Source: Candidatus Poseidoniaceae archaeon (GTDB lineage Archaea > Thermoplasmatota > Poseidoniia > Poseidoniales > Poseidoniaceae). From it: 64,000 bases of DNA. Positions 42,010 to 51,574 of the stretch are shown here, piece by piece; position 1 is the first letter of the stretch; every line of letters begins with the position of its first letter. Under the pieces are notes generated by a model, which had not been told where the DNA came from, made no database searches, and saw only the letters and a list, made by a program, of their open reading frames with translations. Position numbers and translations under genes: made by a program. Where the stretch lies: contig CALHIR010000001.1 of NCBI GenBank assembly GCA_938030705.1, positions 1-64,000 of the forward strand, written 5' to 3'.

Positions 42010-42995
42010 GTGTCAAAGTCCTCCCATGCCAGCCCGAGCACCTTCTCGGCTTTGGCACTTGAGTAGTCGGTATCACCGCCCATCATGTTCTTGGCCACGG
42101 CCCGTGTTAAGTAGCGTTGGCGCCCGAAGAGACCACCAAACCAATCCTGGAACACGGCCAGGGGCACCAGCACGTTTGGGAGGCCGTACTTCGGTGCTTT
42201 TGTGTTCGGGTTCAGGGTGCGGATGCGTTTGCAGATGGTAGCCAGGGTAAGGTTGGCGTGGGGTGCCAGAATAAACCGTCCTTCGGCTTCATCCACCTCA
42301 AACGCCCGTCGATGCGCTTTGGCAACGTCCCGAACATGAACCACCGACATGGGGAATTTTGGTACCACCGGATAGTTTCCCGCTATCGCATCTTGAAAGA
42401 AATCCACGCTGGGTGTTGGTCGGACGAAGCCTCCACCAAGGACGGCGGTGGGGTTGATGACACGCAAATCGAGGTCGAGTTCATCGGCGAGTTTCCATGC
42501 CAATCGCTCCGATTGTGTTTTGGCCGTGGTGTAAGGCAGCGACGTATCCGTGTTCCATACCGATTCGTCTTTGGTTTTCCCTTTTGGAGAGGTTCCAACG
42601 GCTGCCGTGCTGGAAGTGTAAATGATGCGGTTGAGTCCCACCGCAGCAGCAGCGTGAAGCAGGTGGGTGGTGCCTTTGTTGGCCGTATCGAGGATCACCG
42701 TCGCCGTATTTCGGGTGGAGTAGACGGTGGCGGTATGGAACAACCCGTCGCATCCTCTCAGCATTTCGTCCCAACCGTCGGCTTCCAGCACATCGCCTTC
42801 TACCAACTCAAGTCGGTCCTCAAGCCCGAACTCGGCGGCGTGGGCGAGGACATGGGCTGTTTTTGATTCGTCGTTAAGGTCTCGAACCGAGCCGCGAACC
42901 AGGTAGCCATTCTCCAGCAGATCACGAACGATGTGATTGCCGATGTGGCCGTTGACACCCGTGACGAAAATCCGCTGCCGTGCCTTGTCCTCCAT
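41976..42995 (-). CDS. NAD(P)-dependent extended SDR (dihydroflavonol reductase-like)
   Basis: A 339-residue Rossmann enzyme. The cofactor motif is FVTGVNGHIGNHIVRDLL, with VEGDVLEADGW for the adenine-binding acidic residue, and the catalytic pair in YTTAKTQSERLAW (Tyr-x3-Lys) with an upstream serine in IIYTSSTAAVG. SVVHVRDVAKAH and NPTAVLGGGF match the dihydroflavonol-4-reductase/NSDHL-like group. Its substrate, possibly a sterol-like, sugar or lipid carbonyl compound, is unknown. It overlaps the Frag1-like gene and is divergent from cysS. Confidence 0.83.
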   Translation of the reverse strand: MEDKARQRIFVTGVNGHIGNHIVRDLLENGYLVRGSVRDLNDESKTAHVLAHAAEFGLEDRLELVEGDVLEADGWDEMLRGCDGLFHTATVYSTRNTATVILDTANKGTTHLLHAAAAVGLNRIIYTSSTAAVGTSPKGKTKDESVWNTDTSLPYTTAKTQSERLAWKLADELDLDLRVINPTAVLGGGFVRPTPSVDFFQDAIAGNYPVVPKFPMSVVHVRDVAKAHRRAFEVDEAEGRFILAPHANLTLATICKRIRTLNPNTKAPKYGLPNVLVPLAVFQDWFGGLFGRQRYLTRAVAKNMMGGDTDYSSAKAEKVLGLAWEDFDTCIQDTVDAFL

Positions 42996-43063
42996 AGGCC
43001 TTCTGAGGGGCGCGTCCTGTATGAACCTTCAAGTGCAACCCATCCGAGCGGGAATTGAAGCCC

Positions 43064-44551
43064 ATGCCCATTCGCCTTCACGATACTCGGCGCCGAGAGA
43101 AGGTGATCTTCACCACGCTCGAACCCGGAAAGGTGTCAATGTATGTCTGTGGTGTCACCGTTTACGACCGGTGCCACCTCGGTCATGCACGTTGCTATCT
43201 TGCCTTTGACTTGATTCATCGCTGGCTTGAATCCAGCGGCTACGATGTTCATTATGTTCAGAATTTCACCGATATTGACGATAAAATCATCCATCGAGCG
43301 AACGAAACGGACGGCGATTGGAAGGCGTTGGTGGACCGCAACATCCAGGCCTACTACGAGGACATGGACGCCTTGAACATCCTTCGTGCCGATGTTTACC
43401 CACGATGCACCGAGTATGTGGACGATATGATTCGAATCATCCAAGATCTCATTGAGAAAGACCACGCTTACGAGGCCAACGATGGCGTCTATTTTCACGT
43501 TGAATCGGCGCCCGAAAAATACGGTCAGTTGACCGGCCAGTCCATTGATGCGGTGCGTTCAGGTGCTGGCGGACGGGTAGACGATACCGGTTCGGGCAAG
43601 CGCGACCACAAGGACTTCGCTCTTTGGAAGGCCGCCAAGCCCGGTGAACCAACATGGGATTCTCCCTGGGGCCCGGGCCGGCCGGGTTGGCACATCGAAT
43701 GTACCGCCATGTCCCTTGACCACTTCGAAAAGGAGTTCGACATCCACGGAGGCGGCCATGACCTCCGGTTCCCTCACCACGAGGCAGAAATCTTCCAAGG
43801 CGAATGCCACACAGGCCACGCCCCCGTGGTCCACCACTGGCTTCACAACGGCTTTGTCAACATCGACGGTGAGAAAATGAGCAAATCCCTGGGCAATTTT
43901 TGGACCGTTCGCGACATCCTCGCCCAAGTTGACGCAATGGTGCTTCGTTTTGCGCTCATCAACGCTCATTATCGCTCCCCCATCGACATGAATGAAACAC
44001 TGCTCAACGATGCCGAGCGAAATTACAACCGTTTGTTGGAGTGCTATGTCGCCGCCCTCAAATCGAAGGAAAACGCTTCTCCCGTCGCTCTTCCTCATCC
44101 CGATTTGGCGTCTTCGCTGCCGCTGGCACGCTCGCTGGGTTTGCTTGAGAAAATGGGTGAAGGTTTCGCCAAGGCCATGGATGACGATTTCAATTCCAGG
44201 GAAGCTGTGGCGAAAGTTCTGGGTATGGTGCGTGAAATCAGTAAGATGCTTGGCATCGACATGGATGCTACTGACCGAAATGCGTTCGCTCACTATGCCG
44301 TGGACCTCCTCGAAGAGACCGCCGGGCGCGTGCTCGGTGTCTTGCCTCCTCAGGACGTGGCGCTGGCCGAACCTGAAGAAGACCCGAGAAAGGCAGCAAT
44401 TGCTGACGAAGTTGAAGCCTTGTTGCTCCAACGCAGTCAGGCCAGGGCGGAGAAAGATTGGACCTTGGCTGACCAAATTCGAGATCAACTCAACGCCTTG
44501 GGCGTGGTGGTGACCGACACCGCCAGCGGCCCTGAATGGGACCTGGCCTGA
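43064..44551 (+). CDS. cysS: Cysteinyl-tRNA synthetase
   Basis: A 495-residue class I synthetase that charges tRNA-Cys. VCGVTVYDRCHLGHARCYLAF contains the HIGH-equivalent HLGHA and the first zinc cysteine. The zinc site continues with HIECTAMS and HHEAE, and the KMSKS loop is KMSKSLGNFWTV. ATG 43064 is preferred over TTG 43055. The C-terminal anticodon-binding helices are complete, and the gene ends one base before the convergent lamin-tail/amidohydrolase gene. Confidence 0.96.
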   Translation: MPIRLHDTRRREKVIFTTLEPGKVSMYVCGVTVYDRCHLGHARCYLAFDLIHRWLESSGYDVHYVQNFTDIDDKIIHRANETDGDWKALVDRNIQAYYEDMDALNILRADVYPRCTEYVDDMIRIIQDLIEKDHAYEANDGVYFHVESAPEKYGQLTGQSIDAVRSGAGGRVDDTGSGKRDHKDFALWKAAKPGEPTWDSPWGPGRPGWHIECTAMSLDHFEKEFDIHGGGHDLRFPHHEAEIFQGECHTGHAPVVHHWLHNGFVNIDGEKMSKSLGNFWTVRDILAQVDAMVLRFALINAHYRSPIDMNETLLNDAERNYNRLLECYVAALKSKENASPVALPHPDLASSLPLARSLGLLEKMGEGFAKAMDDDFNSREAVAKVLGMVREISKMLGIDMDATDRNAFAHYAVDLLEETAGRVLGVLPPQDVALAEPEEDPRKAAIADEVEALLLQRSQARAEKDWTLADQIRDQLNALGVVVTDTASGPEWDLA

Positions 44552-47098
44552 TCATTCTGATTCATCGTCGGGCGGCGCCATCGGTGGCGGCGTAGGGACG
44601 AATACGCTGGCGGCAAGGGCAGCGGCTTCTTGTTCATCCCACATTTTCTCGATGTGAACCTCGGCGGCCAGGGCATCTTCACCTCCACGGGAGACGAAGT
44701 ACAAGGCGGCGAGCATGATGATGATGATGCCAAAGAACAACAGAAGCGCTTGGTTTTCGATGTTTTCATCTTCTGCTTGAGAGGTGTCCACCGGCGTGTT
44801 GGTGGTGCCTGTGTTGTCGGTGGTGTCAGCGTTGTCGGTGGTATCGGTGTTGTCGGTGTTGTCCGTATTGCCCGTGGCATCGGTGTTGCCGGTGTTGCCG
44901 GTGGTACCTGTGTCACAGGGCGGCTGTGTGCCGTCTTCGCAAGGCTCTGGCTCGGGTTCTACGACGACCTCGAGATTCGTCACAACATCAAGCGTTTCGG
45001 CACGGTCGTAATAGCGGTCGTAAAGCAGTGACATGTCCCATTGGAAGTTGGCTGTTCCGGAATTGTTGAGGACGTTGAAATAGCGTTCATCACCGTAGGT
45101 GTACCAAGGGTCAAGGCCGACATTGCCCATGTTTCGTGTGACGCTATCGAAATCGTTGGCATCACCAAAGGCGGCCGTCATTTCCTCAACATCAAAACGC
45201 ATGGCCATGGTCAAGTTTTCAACGATGCTGTTCCATGTCTGAGCCCCTTCAGGTGCAGCCAGGAAAGTTACGTCCACCGCTTTGCCGAATTTGCCCGCAG
45301 GCTCAATATCGTCGCCCTTCAGGCTCGTCATGATGTCTTCATCACCGTAGACGGCCAATCCACCGACGACGGTGAGGCGCACATCGGGGTCGATGGCGTT
45401 GATGAGGTTCCGGTATGGATTGGCATGGATGTTGTCAACAACCACAAAGTCAGCGACTTTGCCAGCCTCGAGGGTGCCCAGTTCGTTGTCCCAATTGGTG
45501 GCGATGGCAGCACTGGACGTGACCATCTCCACCATTTCGTAATCGGTGAAGATATCACCCAACATCTCCTCATCCCATAGATCGGCTACTTTGAGTTCGT
45601 GCAAGGGGGATTTGGAACCCGAAGGGGCCCAATCCGGTGCCAACGTGATGTGAACGCCAGCTGCCTTGGCTGCGGCAACATCGGCCGTTTGGCCGTAGAG
45701 GAGAAGGTTGGACAGCGGCGACCATACGAGCGTGGCCCCGACGTTGGCCATTTGGGTGAATTCTTGCTGGCCGAGCGCCACGCCGTGAATCAGGACCAGT
45801 TCGCCCACGAGCAGGTTGTTCTGGACCAAAATGTCAAATTCCGCTCGGCTTTGTTCGTCCACGCCTTCTGCGATATGAATGAACCACGCGTCAAGTTCCC
45901 CACTGGCGTTCCCCGTCTTGATGTGGTTGCCCACATAATCCGAGGTCAATTCGGTGACTTTGGTGTGGATTTCATCCCTGCCAAAATTGTAATCTTCGAT
46001 GTTCCGTGAAAGGACCGTAGCATAACTGTCGTCGGGATTGCTGGGTCCGCCTTGAGCAGACGTTGCTCCACCAACGAGGGATTTCATCTCGATGTATTTC
46101 ATCGCCTGCGATTCCATGTTCCAATAAGGCCCTGAATGGACCAGCATCTTTGGTTTAGTGACTTGCTCGCTGTAATCCGGATGGTTCTTCCATTCGTAAC
46201 GGTTGTTGTAGCCGCCCCATGCGTTCCGGTTGTTCTCCGAAAGGTGAGGTGTCATGTCCCACAGGGGCGCTTGGTTGTAATGGAGGTGGTTGTGCAGGTC
46301 AAGCAGGCCGGGGTAAATCGTACCGTTGGTCTCCAAAATCGGTACGTTGGTCAATTGGATGTCTGACGGAACATCGTCTTCCCAAACGGCTTCAATCATG
46401 CCGTCCTTCACGAGCATGTGCCCTTCATTGATGACATCTGCCTCGCCGGTCATCGGTACGATACGTCCTTTGAGGACGTAGGCGCCGGAGTGAACATTGT
46501 CGTTGAGTCCGTAGCAACGAACCATGTTTTGGGCCACGGCGTACGTAGCGTCATCACCCCATCCGGGCGTGGGCGGAGAGACTTTCGAGACCGTGTCGTT
46601 GAGGCCCTTTGCGTAGGATGTGTCCCACCATGAGTCTTCTTCAGGGTACGAGAGCGTGTCAATGACGTTGCCGGAACTGTCGGAAATGGTCGCGGTGTCG
46701 CCGTCCCAATAATCGAGTTCAATCCTTGAACTGTCCCGGAAGATCACGATGTAGCCGTTGGGCTCAATCGTGGTGTTCCAGGCGAGTCGACAGGGGGCTG
46801 AACCGCCTCCCGTGATGTCGTCGAGCAACCAATCGGAGACATCTACGGGTTCGGCACCGCTGTTCCAGAGTTCAATGAACTGGTCGGATATCGAGCCGAT
46901 GTCGCCGTCGTTGTTCCAGTCCGTGCCGTTGTAATCAGCAGAACTCGCCGAGACCAAGATTTCGCTGATGCGGACATCGTCGGATCCACGAGCAGATGCG
47001 GCGCTTGGGCCGTCATTTGCGGCTGGAAGTACAACGCTTGCACTTTGTCCAAGGAAGAGGGCGACAATGAACAAAGCGAGTGTGAGTGGTCGGCGCAT
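44552..47098 (-). CDS. Membrane-anchored lamin-tail domain/amidohydrolase fusion
   Basis: An 848-residue secreted protein. After the signal peptide (LALFIVALFLGQSASVVLP) is a lamin-tail domain, residues about 40-170 (VRISEILVSASSADYNG, DQFIELWNSGAEPVDVSDW). An amidohydrolase-fold enzyme follows: GTIYPGLLDLHNHLHYN gives the His-x-His metal pair, HIAEGVDE and LVLIHGVAL further metal ligands, and LAPDWAPSGSKS and TLEAGKVADFVVVD the end of the barrel. The stalk is a Asp/Thr/Asn/Gly repeat, then one helix (ALLLFFGIIIIMLAALYFV) and a cytosolic tail ending VPTPPPMAPPDDESE. It probably hydrolyses a C-N bond compound at the surface; the substrate is unknown. Amidohydrolases of this type are usually cytosolic. 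Confidence 0.85.
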   Translation of the reverse strand: MRRPLTLALFIVALFLGQSASVVLPAANDGPSAASARGSDDVRISEILVSASSADYNGTDWNNDGDIGSISDQFIELWNSGAEPVDVSDWLLDDITGGGSAPCRLAWNTTIEPNGYIVIFRDSSRIELDYWDGDTATISDSSGNVIDTLSYPEEDSWWDTSYAKGLNDTVSKVSPPTPGWGDDATYAVAQNMVRCYGLNDNVHSGAYVLKGRIVPMTGEADVINEGHMLVKDGMIEAVWEDDVPSDIQLTNVPILETNGTIYPGLLDLHNHLHYNQAPLWDMTPHLSENNRNAWGGYNNRYEWKNHPDYSEQVTKPKMLVHSGPYWNMESQAMKYIEMKSLVGGATSAQGGPSNPDDSYATVLSRNIEDYNFGRDEIHTKVTELTSDYVGNHIKTGNASGELDAWFIHIAEGVDEQSRAEFDILVQNNLLVGELVLIHGVALGQQEFTQMANVGATLVWSPLSNLLLYGQTADVAAAKAAGVHITLAPDWAPSGSKSPLHELKVADLWDEEMLGDIFTDYEMVEMVTSSAAIATNWDNELGTLEAGKVADFVVVDNIHANPYRNLINAIDPDVRLTVVGGLAVYGDEDIMTSLKGDDIEPAGKFGKAVDVTFLAAPEGAQTWNSIVENLTMAMRFDVEEMTAAFGDANDFDSVTRNMGNVGLDPWYTYGDERYFNVLNNSGTANFQWDMSLLYDRYYDRAETLDVVTNLEVVVEPEPEPCEDGTQPPCDTGTTGNTGNTDATGNTDNTDNTDTTDNADTTDNTGTTNTPVDTSQAEDENIENQALLLFFGIIIIMLAALYFVSRGGEDALAAEVHIEKMWDEQEAAALAASVFVPTPPPMAPPDDESE
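44796..44916 (-). repeat. Asn-Thr-Asp/Gly low-complexity stalk repeat
   Basis: On the plus strand short units such as GTTGTCGGT and GTTGCCGGT recur about every nine bases. The encoded stalk alternates Asn-Thr-Asp, Asn-Thr-Gly and Thr-Thr-Asp between the enzyme and the membrane helix. It is a coding repeat prone to length change, not a CRISPR array. Confidence 0.8.
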
Positions 47099-47189
47099 GA
47101 CCTCTCCAATGAATGTCGGCTCATAAGCGCGTCTCCGAACAGGCTAGCCTTTCACATGCCTTCAAGAAGGGTGGAGGAAAGGCCCCCGT

Positions 47190-47570
47190 ATGGCCACCCT
47201 CGAAATGAGCGAACCCATGTTCGCCGAGACAATTGAAAACAACGAACTCGTTCTTCTCGATTTTTGGGCGGAATGGTGCGGCCCTTGCAAGGCCTACGGT
47301 CCCGTTTACGAGCGGGTCTCTGAGGAATTCCCCGATGTCGTCTTCGGAAAAATTGACACCGAAGAACAACAGGCTTTGGCCGGGATGTTCGGTATTCGTT
47401 CCATTCCAACCACGATTGCCTTCAAGCAAGGCATCGGCGTCTTCATGCAACCCGGCGCCCTCCCCGAGGATGCCCTCCGTGATTTGGTTCAGCAGCTTCA
47501 GGGCCTTGACATGGACGAAGTTCGAGCCGAGATGGCGGCCAAGGAAGCGGAAGAAAGCAAGGACGAGTAA
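47190..47570 (+). CDS. trxA: Thioredoxin
   Basis: A 126-residue cytosolic thioredoxin with LVLLDFWAEWCGPCKAYGPV (redox WCGPC) and the cis-Pro segment IRSIPTTIAFKQG. The Asp of the buried pair is in FGKIDTEEQ. A 20-residue acidic tail extends beyond the usual 105-residue domain (MAAKEAEESKDE). A GGAGGAAAGG stretch precedes ATG 47190. It is divergent from the lamin-tail/amidohydrolase gene and followed after 51 bases by the S15-type lipoprotein. Confidence 0.93.
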   Translation: MATLEMSEPMFAETIENNELVLLDFWAEWCGPCKAYGPVYERVSEEFPDVVFGKIDTEEQQALAGMFGIRSIPTTIAFKQGIGVFMQPGALPEDALRDLVQQLQGLDMDEVRAEMAAKEAEESKDE

Positions 47571-47621
47571 TCGGAACGCCGTTCCGATTGGTTCAAGTCA
47601 GTCCTGTGCCCCGGTTTATTC

Positions 47622-49427
47622 ATGGACATGAAACCGCTGTTGGTGGTGCTGCTCTTTTCGACGAGCATGCTCGCTGGCTGTTTCGGAGAAAGCGAGGCCG
47701 TGGACGAGGGCACCTCCGGCGACGGTGCCTATCCGGAACCATGGGACCGGGCATCGTTGTCTTACGATGATCAAGACATCTACGCTCGTGTCTCCGTGAA
47801 CGGAACCTATGGCATCGATGACGTTCGCTCGGTTTACGTCCCCGTCCCCACCATTACCGCCGCTGATGGGGGCGCAGGCTTGACCGGTGATGCCGAAGTC
47901 CATCTTGGCCTCTGGCTCCCCGTGGTCGAGGGTTGCGATTGGGAGAGCGAATCGCTTGACCCTTCGTGTCAGGTCCCTGTCATCGCAGAGGTGGGGCCGT
48001 ACTACAACGACGGCGATGTTGATGCGCTGACACCTGCGGACCGCCTCGGAAAGATGCTCATCGAGAATTACGTTCCTCACGGCTACGGCGTAGCCCAAGT
48101 GTCGGTGTTTGGTACCGGTGAATCCAACCACTGCATGGACCTTATGGGTACGGATGAGCAACGGGGCATCGATGCGGCAGTGACATGGCTGGGCACCCAA
48201 GCATGGTCCAACGGGAAGGTTGGAATGATTGGGAAATCCTACGACGGCTCAACACCTTGGCAGGCCGCCACTTTTGGTAATCCACATTTGGCGACCATCG
48301 TTCCCATGTCGGGCCTGATCGGTGTACACGAGCTGATGTGGCGTAACGGGAGCATGGAAGCCCGAGGAATGATCATGCACAACGGCGTGTACGGCTCCTT
48401 TGGCATCGACGGCGACAGCGAAGACGCTCACACCCTGTGCGAAGGTTACCTCGAAGGCTATGTGAACGGTCCAGCCGCCTATCTCTCCGGGGGCATGGTG
48501 ACCTACGCCGGCAACGATTACTGGACGGAACGCTCGTTCCTCGACCGCGTACTGGAGAACTACAACGGCTCAGTTTACATCATTCAAGGCATGCAGGATT
48601 GGAACGTTGACCCCCACATGTCCTTCCCCACCCACCAACTGGTTGAAGCGGCGGGTATTGAAATCAAGACGCTCGCCGGTCAGTGGGCGCACGATTATCC
48701 CGACCGTAAGTCTGGACACAGCGCTTTGCCAAGCGGCGAGGGTGCCGAAGCCTATCCGTACACGCTTCGATGGGATTGGGCCGACGAGATGCTGTATTGG
48801 TTTGACTGGTACCTCAAGGGTGAAGGACGGGCACCGACACTGGGCGTCGAGATGCAAGACAACCAGGGCGGATGGAGGTTCGAAAGCTCCTATCCTGCGC
48901 CAGACACGGAATACCTGGAAATTTCGGCCGCTGACCTCAACCCATCGGGCGCCTCGATGGTCACCACGACTGAAACTATCACGATGACCTACGGTCCGTT
49001 CGAAGAAGATGTCTACATCGCAGGAATGCCAACTTTCCACATCGCCGTGACGCCGCATACGGCCAACGGTGCCCACGGCTATCTCGAAATGACCGACGGC
49101 AACGGGCTTCGCTTGGGACACGCCGTGATGGACTTCCGCTTCCACGAAGGTGGCCGTGATGGCCAAGAAGTGCTGCCGGCCTTCCAGACGGTGTTGGGTA
49201 AAATGGAATTCATGGCCATGGACATCTTCCTTGCACAGGGTGAAACGGTGGTGATCACCATGTCCCAAACGGGCCGAGATTACGTGCCCTCGCCGGGTGC
49301 CGCCGGTGGCTATTCCCTCAATTGGGCCGAGTCCACCCTCACCCTTCCCATTGTGAAACGCACCTGCGACGACCTGTTCCAAGCACCCATGCTCGAGTAC
49401 GGTGGGGACGGTCAGCGAGCCTGCTGA
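47622..49427 (+). CDS. Extracellular S15 (CocE/X-Pro dipeptidyl-peptidase-like) hydrolase lipoprotein
   Basis: A 601-residue alpha/beta hydrolase with a lipobox (LLFSTSMLAGC), so it is anchored outside the membrane. The nucleophile elbow is GMIGKSYDGSTPWQAA, the acid is in IIQGMQDWNVDPHM, and the catalytic His in TLAGQWAHDYPDR. The last 170 residues are a jelly-roll-like beta domain (EYLEISAADLNPSG) usual for this family. It probably cleaves peptides or esters in exported material, in keeping with the protein-degrading character of the window. ATG 47622 begins MDMK; ATG 47628 is also possible. Confidence 0.87.
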   Translation: MDMKPLLVVLLFSTSMLAGCFGESEAVDEGTSGDGAYPEPWDRASLSYDDQDIYARVSVNGTYGIDDVRSVYVPVPTITAADGGAGLTGDAEVHLGLWLPVVEGCDWESESLDPSCQVPVIAEVGPYYNDGDVDALTPADRLGKMLIENYVPHGYGVAQVSVFGTGESNHCMDLMGTDEQRGIDAAVTWLGTQAWSNGKVGMIGKSYDGSTPWQAATFGNPHLATIVPMSGLIGVHELMWRNGSMEARGMIMHNGVYGSFGIDGDSEDAHTLCEGYLEGYVNGPAAYLSGGMVTYAGNDYWTERSFLDRVLENYNGSVYIIQGMQDWNVDPHMSFPTHQLVEAAGIEIKTLAGQWAHDYPDRKSGHSALPSGEGAEAYPYTLRWDWADEMLYWFDWYLKGEGRAPTLGVEMQDNQGGWRFESSYPAPDTEYLEISAADLNPSGASMVTTTETITMTYGPFEEDVYIAGMPTFHIAVTPHTANGAHGYLEMTDGNGLRLGHAVMDFRFHEGGRDGQEVLPAFQTVLGKMEFMAMDIFLAQGETVVITMSQTGRDYVPSPGAAGGYSLNWAESTLTLPIVKRTCDDLFQAPMLEYGGDGQRAC

Positions 49428-49511
49428 TGCGAACCAACTCCGTCCCGACGGTCAAAAACTGAGGTTTCTATCTTCGGCCTCAGCGTCATCCTCTTAAGCC
49501 CTTGACAAACG

Positions 49512-51512
49512 ATGGCTCGTATGGTTTTGACCTCCATACCGGGCGTAAGCGAGCGCATGGCATCAAAAATGACCGATCACTTCGGGTCTGAAGAAGCGGT
49601 GGTCTCCACCCTTGCAGCGGGTGATGTCGGTCGCCTTGCTGAAGTTGAAGGCTTGTCGGTCAAGCGAGCGTTGTCCCTTGCCCGCTCTTTTGCGGGGGGG
49701 GAAGGGACGTTCCTGGCCACGAAAGAAGCCATGAAACTCCACCAAGCTTTGCTTGCTCGTATCCAATCTTTCACCGCCTGTCCTGCGACCAAAGAGCGCA
49801 TGGGGCTCTTGATGCCCGTGGCTGACCCCGAACCTCGTCGTCGGATGGTAGAGGCCGCCATGGCGTTGCGTCCGGACTGGCTCGAGAACCAACGCGAAGC
49901 ATGGAAAGACTTGGGTCGGTTGAAGGAGAAACAAGAACGCTACGAACGGGTGGTTGTTTCAGCAGAGCCATTGGAACATCTGAAGCGATACTGCCGCGTT
50001 CTGCAACCCACCGAACAAGAGACGTGGAAGGATTACACCGTGTTCAAAACCGTGTCGTGGTTGGGGCCAGGAGCGCCAATGGAAACGCCTGACGGGTGGT
50101 TGGTTTTGGGTTCCTCACCCGACCTTTCCCTGATTCTTCCCGAGCGTACCATCGACTGGTTTGCCCATAATCGAAAGACCTTGAACGTCCTTTGTCAGGT
50201 CATTGAATCCATTCAAGCCGACCGTTTTCCGCTGAATGCCTCCTTAGAGGAACTTCGAGAGGCCCTGCTTCCTCTTTCGTCCCTCCCCGAGGTCATGTCC
50301 ATGTTGGGCGACGCCTCTCAAATCGAAGACGTAGCCCGAATCAAGGACGAACTTTGGGGTTTGGTCAAGAACCTCGAGGAAGACGTGAATCAACAGGTTG
50401 AGTCCGCCATGAACGACGCCAAGATGGCGCTATCGGGCGCTGAACTCTTGGAGGCCTTGGCTGATGGGACAGCCTTTCAACGAAAGCTACGTGACGCCAC
50501 AGGCCACGTGATTCAAGAGGCCATGCAGCAGGCAAGAGAGAACCTTGCGGCTTTCCTAGAGCCCGCCAGTTTGCGTTGTCCATTCGACGTTTTCACTGAT
50601 GCATGGCCTGCTAAAATCAACCGACAAACCATTGACGGCATTGATGCGGCGCTCGAGTCCAAGTTGAAGGCCGAGAAAACAGAGCATTTGGTGAACCTTG
50701 CTCGGCAACTCGGGCCGTTGAAACCGCATTGTGAACAGGCCGTGAGCCGTTTGATCGAGGCCGACCAATGGCTTTCACTCGCTCGTTGGGCTCAGCATGA
50801 CCGTTGCGTCATGCCGGAACTCGTCGACCATGGCATATGGTTGGAGGAAGGCCGCCACGTGCTCTTGGGCATGGAGCCTGACCCGGTCACCTATGGTCTG
50901 GGAGCCGCAGCCATCAAGGAAGATCAACAATCCTTGGCGTTGCTGACTGGAGCGAATTCTGGAGGGAAAACTACGTTGTTGGAATGTCTTGCTTATGCGT
51001 CCATTCTGGGCCACATGGGCTTGCCTGTGCCGGCCAAGCGTGCACGAATTGGCAAAGTCGAGGCCCTCCACATTCTCGCCAAGGCCGGCGGAACTCAGAG
51101 TGCAGGGGCTTTGGAACAAACGCTTGTGGAATTGGCGACCGTGGTCAGCGACCCCACGCCGAAATTGATCCTCGCTGACGAATTGGAAGCCATTACCGAA
51201 CCCGGAGCAGGGGCCAGAATCATTGGTGGCATGCTCCTGGCTGCAGAAACACAGCCGGATACAACGATGATGCTTGTAACTCACCTTGCACCGGCCATCA
51301 TTGAAGCGACCGGTCGGGATGATTTGCGTGTTGATGGCATTGAAGCCCAGGGTCTCGGTGAGGATTTGGAATTGGTGGTTGACCGGACGCCTCGCAGAAA
51401 TTATCTGGCCCGCTCAACTCCTGAACTGATTCTACGTCGCCTTGAACAAAAAACAACAGGAGCCATTCAAGATGTATTCTCCTCCATTCTCCAACGATTT
51501 GAAAGTGAATAA
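49512..51512 (+). CDS. MutS-family ATPase with N-terminal helix-hairpin-helix (archaeal MutS-like)
   Basis: A 666-residue protein. The N-terminus has HhH-like elements (LTSIPGVSERMASKMTDHFG, then RLAEVEGLSVKRALSLA). Long helical segments resembling the MutS lever and clamp follow. The C-terminal MutS ATPase has Walker A LLTGANSGGKTTLLECLAY, Walker B KLILADELEAITEPGAG and the MutS-type LVTHLAPAI. Mismatch-binding domains I and II of MutS are absent, as in MutS2-type proteins, and no Smr nuclease domain is present. It may act in recombination, ribosome rescue or repair, as proposed for MutS2 relatives; the exact role is unknown. It starts 84 bases after the S15 gene. Confidence 0.85.
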   Translation: MARMVLTSIPGVSERMASKMTDHFGSEEAVVSTLAAGDVGRLAEVEGLSVKRALSLARSFAGGEGTFLATKEAMKLHQALLARIQSFTACPATKERMGLLMPVADPEPRRRMVEAAMALRPDWLENQREAWKDLGRLKEKQERYERVVVSAEPLEHLKRYCRVLQPTEQETWKDYTVFKTVSWLGPGAPMETPDGWLVLGSSPDLSLILPERTIDWFAHNRKTLNVLCQVIESIQADRFPLNASLEELREALLPLSSLPEVMSMLGDASQIEDVARIKDELWGLVKNLEEDVNQQVESAMNDAKMALSGAELLEALADGTAFQRKLRDATGHVIQEAMQQARENLAAFLEPASLRCPFDVFTDAWPAKINRQTIDGIDAALESKLKAEKTEHLVNLARQLGPLKPHCEQAVSRLIEADQWLSLARWAQHDRCVMPELVDHGIWLEEGRHVLLGMEPDPVTYGLGAAAIKEDQQSLALLTGANSGGKTTLLECLAYASILGHMGLPVPAKRARIGKVEALHILAKAGGTQSAGALEQTLVELATVVSDPTPKLILADELEAITEPGAGARIIGGMLLAAETQPDTTMMLVTHLAPAIIEATGRDDLRVDGIEAQGLGEDLELVVDRTPRRNYLARSTPELILRRLEQKTTGAIQDVFSSILQRFESE

Positions 51513-51574
51513 CCATCATTTTTGGCCTGAAATCATCAATAATATGAAATGGTAGAGATGGTGTCTGCTACTCA

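Noticed and set aside
43559-44488. A 309-residue minus-strand open frame
   Set aside because: It is antisense to cysS, which carries all synthetase motifs.
44796-44916. Possible CRISPR or tandem DNA array
   Set aside because: Units are about nine bases, without unique spacers, and encode an Asn/Thr/Asp stalk in frame.
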